Translations under genes and position numbers: made by a program
Notes under the pieces: model-generated
Database searches by the model: none
Told to the model about the DNA's origin: nothing
Seen by the model: the letters and a program-made list of their open reading frames with translations, nothing else
Assembly (NCBI GenBank): GCA_018136815.1
Contig: CM030938.1
Span: 1,896,202 to 1,960,201, forward strand
Reading direction: 5' to 3'
DNA from: Isochrysis galbana
Taxonomy: Eukaryota > Haptophyta > Isochrysidales > Isochrysidaceae
DNA length: 64,000 nt
Part shown: positions 62,252 through 64,000 of the stretch, piece after piece
How positions within the stretch are numbered: position 1 is the first letter of the stretch
Layout: every line of letters starts with the position of its first letter

Positions 62252-64000
62252 AAAATGTGATACATCGACGGCTGAGACACTTGCCGTCTTGCGTTATGCG
62301 TGGTGAGGGCGTGCGGTGAGTTGTTCTGTATCATGAGCTCCGCGAGGGCGATCCAAATGATCTTCGGAAGTAGTTGCCCATTCTTTCCGGCGTTCTATGA
62401 AATCGTCGAGCGGCATCGAACACCTCCGAAGCTTTATTGTGCGGCGCTAGTTGCATGTGAAAAGTGAGACTCCTCTGATCCCCTTCTCATCCCCTCATTT
62501 CTACATCCCTTCCCGGCCTCTGTCGCCTATGACGGCGATCCCGGTGTTGCGAGCGATTGCGCACGCACCTGCTCAATCAAGGCGTCGGGTTGCATCAGCG
62601 CGTGACCGTGTGTTGGCCGCGGGCACGTCGGCGCGGTTGATTGCTAGCTACGCCCGTCGCCGAAAGGTCTCTTTCTCTTATCGCTCTCTCTTATCGCAGC
62701 GCTGTTTTGTCGTTGGGATCTCGGTGTCTTTGGGTTAGTGTTTGGTTCTTTTGGGTCAGTGTAAGGGTTGAGTGTGCGTTTGAGGTTTAGGGTCTTCGTG
62801 CGCTCTCCGGCCTTGTCTGCTGTTGCTGCTGCTATGCTGCGCGCCTGTCCTCTAGCTTCTCAGACTCTCAGCGTACGCAAGCGGCATAGCCTATGTGACT
62901 GGCGGAGTGCTGTGGCTGTGGCTGTGGGTGTGGACTGGGACTCTAATGATTGATGAGACAGGGGATGGGGCTCTCCAGGGGCGACCGTGCTCACGGAGGG
63001 CTGAGCACAGGGAGCATTGGGGCTGGAGGGAGGCATGGGCGCCACCGGCGGGAACACCGCTCACACCAGCCTGGGGCGACGGCGGTCGAGAGAGCTCGCC
63101 CAGAGCCCCAGGGAGTGCGGCCATGGGCGCGACTCTCGGAAGTCTGGGACAAGAGAAAACGCGGGAAACACACGGGGGCGCGCGCAAGGAAAAAATGGGG
63201 GCGCACACATGAGAAAACAAGGGACGGGGGATCGAGAGCGATCACTCCTATCCCCTAGCTCTTACTTTCCTAACACACGGGGGAAAGAGAGGAAGATCGG
63301 GATCGGAGGATCCCGATCGGACGGAGAGGATGCAACCCGAAGGGAGAAACCAAAACACGCGAAGGCGGGAAAACAAAGAGAGAGGGCCTCTCTTTGGGAA
63401 ACCTAAAGGGTGGCTCTCCCCCTAACCGCTAACCGCAACACCCCCCGCCCGATGGGACACCCAAGAAAGGGGGGTGCCCATCGCAAGAGGCGGCGAAGGG
63501 GGAGACGCAAAGCACACGCGACGGTCGAAGTCGGTGGACGGACGGACGGACGGACGGAATTACGAACAAAGACGACCGACCGTCGGAGAGTCGACGCCGT
63601 CGGCGTAGAACGGATGAGGCGGGAACGGGGATGGAGGAAAAGTGGGCGTCGGTGGCGACAGCCGCCGAGAAAGAAACGAGACCGGGCGGCGGCTCCGAGG
63701 GCGAGCCATCGGCCGAAGAGGGGCCGAGGCCGAGGCCAGAGACATGAGACATAGTCGAGGAGGGGTCGCTTCATCGTCGACAACCGAGGCGAGACATGCG
63801 CGCGAGCCATGCGCGCGGTGGTGCTCCGCCCAAAGGTGGGCGAGGCGTGCAAAGACACGCTTGGGCATCGGGCATAGGCTTGCCGAGAGCATTGAGCATT
63901 GAGATTGAGGATGTGGGGGCAGGAGGGAGGGGAAGGTGCGTGTACAATGCAAAGAGCCTTGTCGCGGGCGCCCGGGCACATCTTCTCGCCGCACGCGAGG
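62252..64000. other. Spacer and repeat-like DNA, no supported gene
   Basis: 62893-62950 matches 27525-27590 (ATGTGACTGGCGGAGTG, GTGGCTGTGGCTGTGG, GGGACTCTAA). A (GGAC)n run lies at 63536-63558. 63200-63500 has a C/G-rich, LTR-like composition (GGGATCGGAGGATCCCGATC hairpin at about 63300) but no second copy in the window. ORFs on both strands have no domains. Confidence 0.45.

Overview
This is nuclear DNA of a eukaryote, most likely a high-GC unicellular alga or related protist. Genes are broken by short GT-AG introns (one apparent GC-AG), one gene encodes a long pherophorin-like PPSP-rich stalk, intergenic DNA is crowded with CT/GA microsatellites, homopolymer runs and retroelement debris, and there is nothing operon-like. 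A haptophyte-type genome would fit, but I cannot fix the lineage from sequence alone.

Layout. 0-5 kb: an LTR-like fragment, then a divergent pair: a prolyl-4-hydroxylase-like dioxygenase (-) and the mitochondrial metalloprotease ATP23 (+), separated by a ~280 bp CT microsatellite. 5-10 kb: repeats, including a truncated Ty3/Gypsy-type protease/RT fragment (-) abutting, head to head, an LTR/leader with the first ~50 codons of a gag-like ORF (+). 10-16 kb: a secreted proline-rich protein ending in a cytochrome b561-like membrane domain, then ~315 bp tandem repeats carrying a leucine-rich-repeat fragment, an ankyrin fragment and G-rich DNA. 16-24 kb: more LTR copies and a small secreted protein with an internal duplication. 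24.6-26.1 kb: a MYB-like protein with two widely spaced SANT repeats. 27-36 kb: a repeat-dense block with several copies of one dispersed family (called family A), two related retroelement ORFs starting MERAP, and one unidentified host-like gene (31.3-32.1 kb).

36-49 kb is the main (-) strand gene block: a 1763-residue protein joining a Rossmann methyltransferase, DAYAASSDDE-type repeats, a G-patch and a CMTR1-like cap 2'-O-methyltransferase; a 141-aa secreted protein (two exons); a stand-alone tunnel-family mRNA 5'-triphosphatase candidate; a 761 bp hAT-like MITE with perfect TIRs, an 8-bp target duplication and a recognisable empty site elsewhere in the window; and a 204-aa coiled-coil protein. 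49.9-50.5 kb is a ~204 bp satellite. 51.8-57.1 kb is the most unusual gene, a six-exon 1481-aa protein with five copies of a Trp-rich domain I cannot name, followed by a small beta-domain, a long Ala/Glu/Arg coiled coil and a compact C-terminus. 57.8-64 kb holds another family A copy, a foldback element, a tiny membrane protein gene and a two-exon TSPPY-type methyltransferase.

Two proteins may share a pathway: the triphosphatase (first step of mRNA capping) and the cap-1 2'-O-methyltransferase lie ~3.2 kb apart on the same strand. Gene models were built by hand from frame continuity, splice consensus and family motifs; starts and small exons need transcript data.
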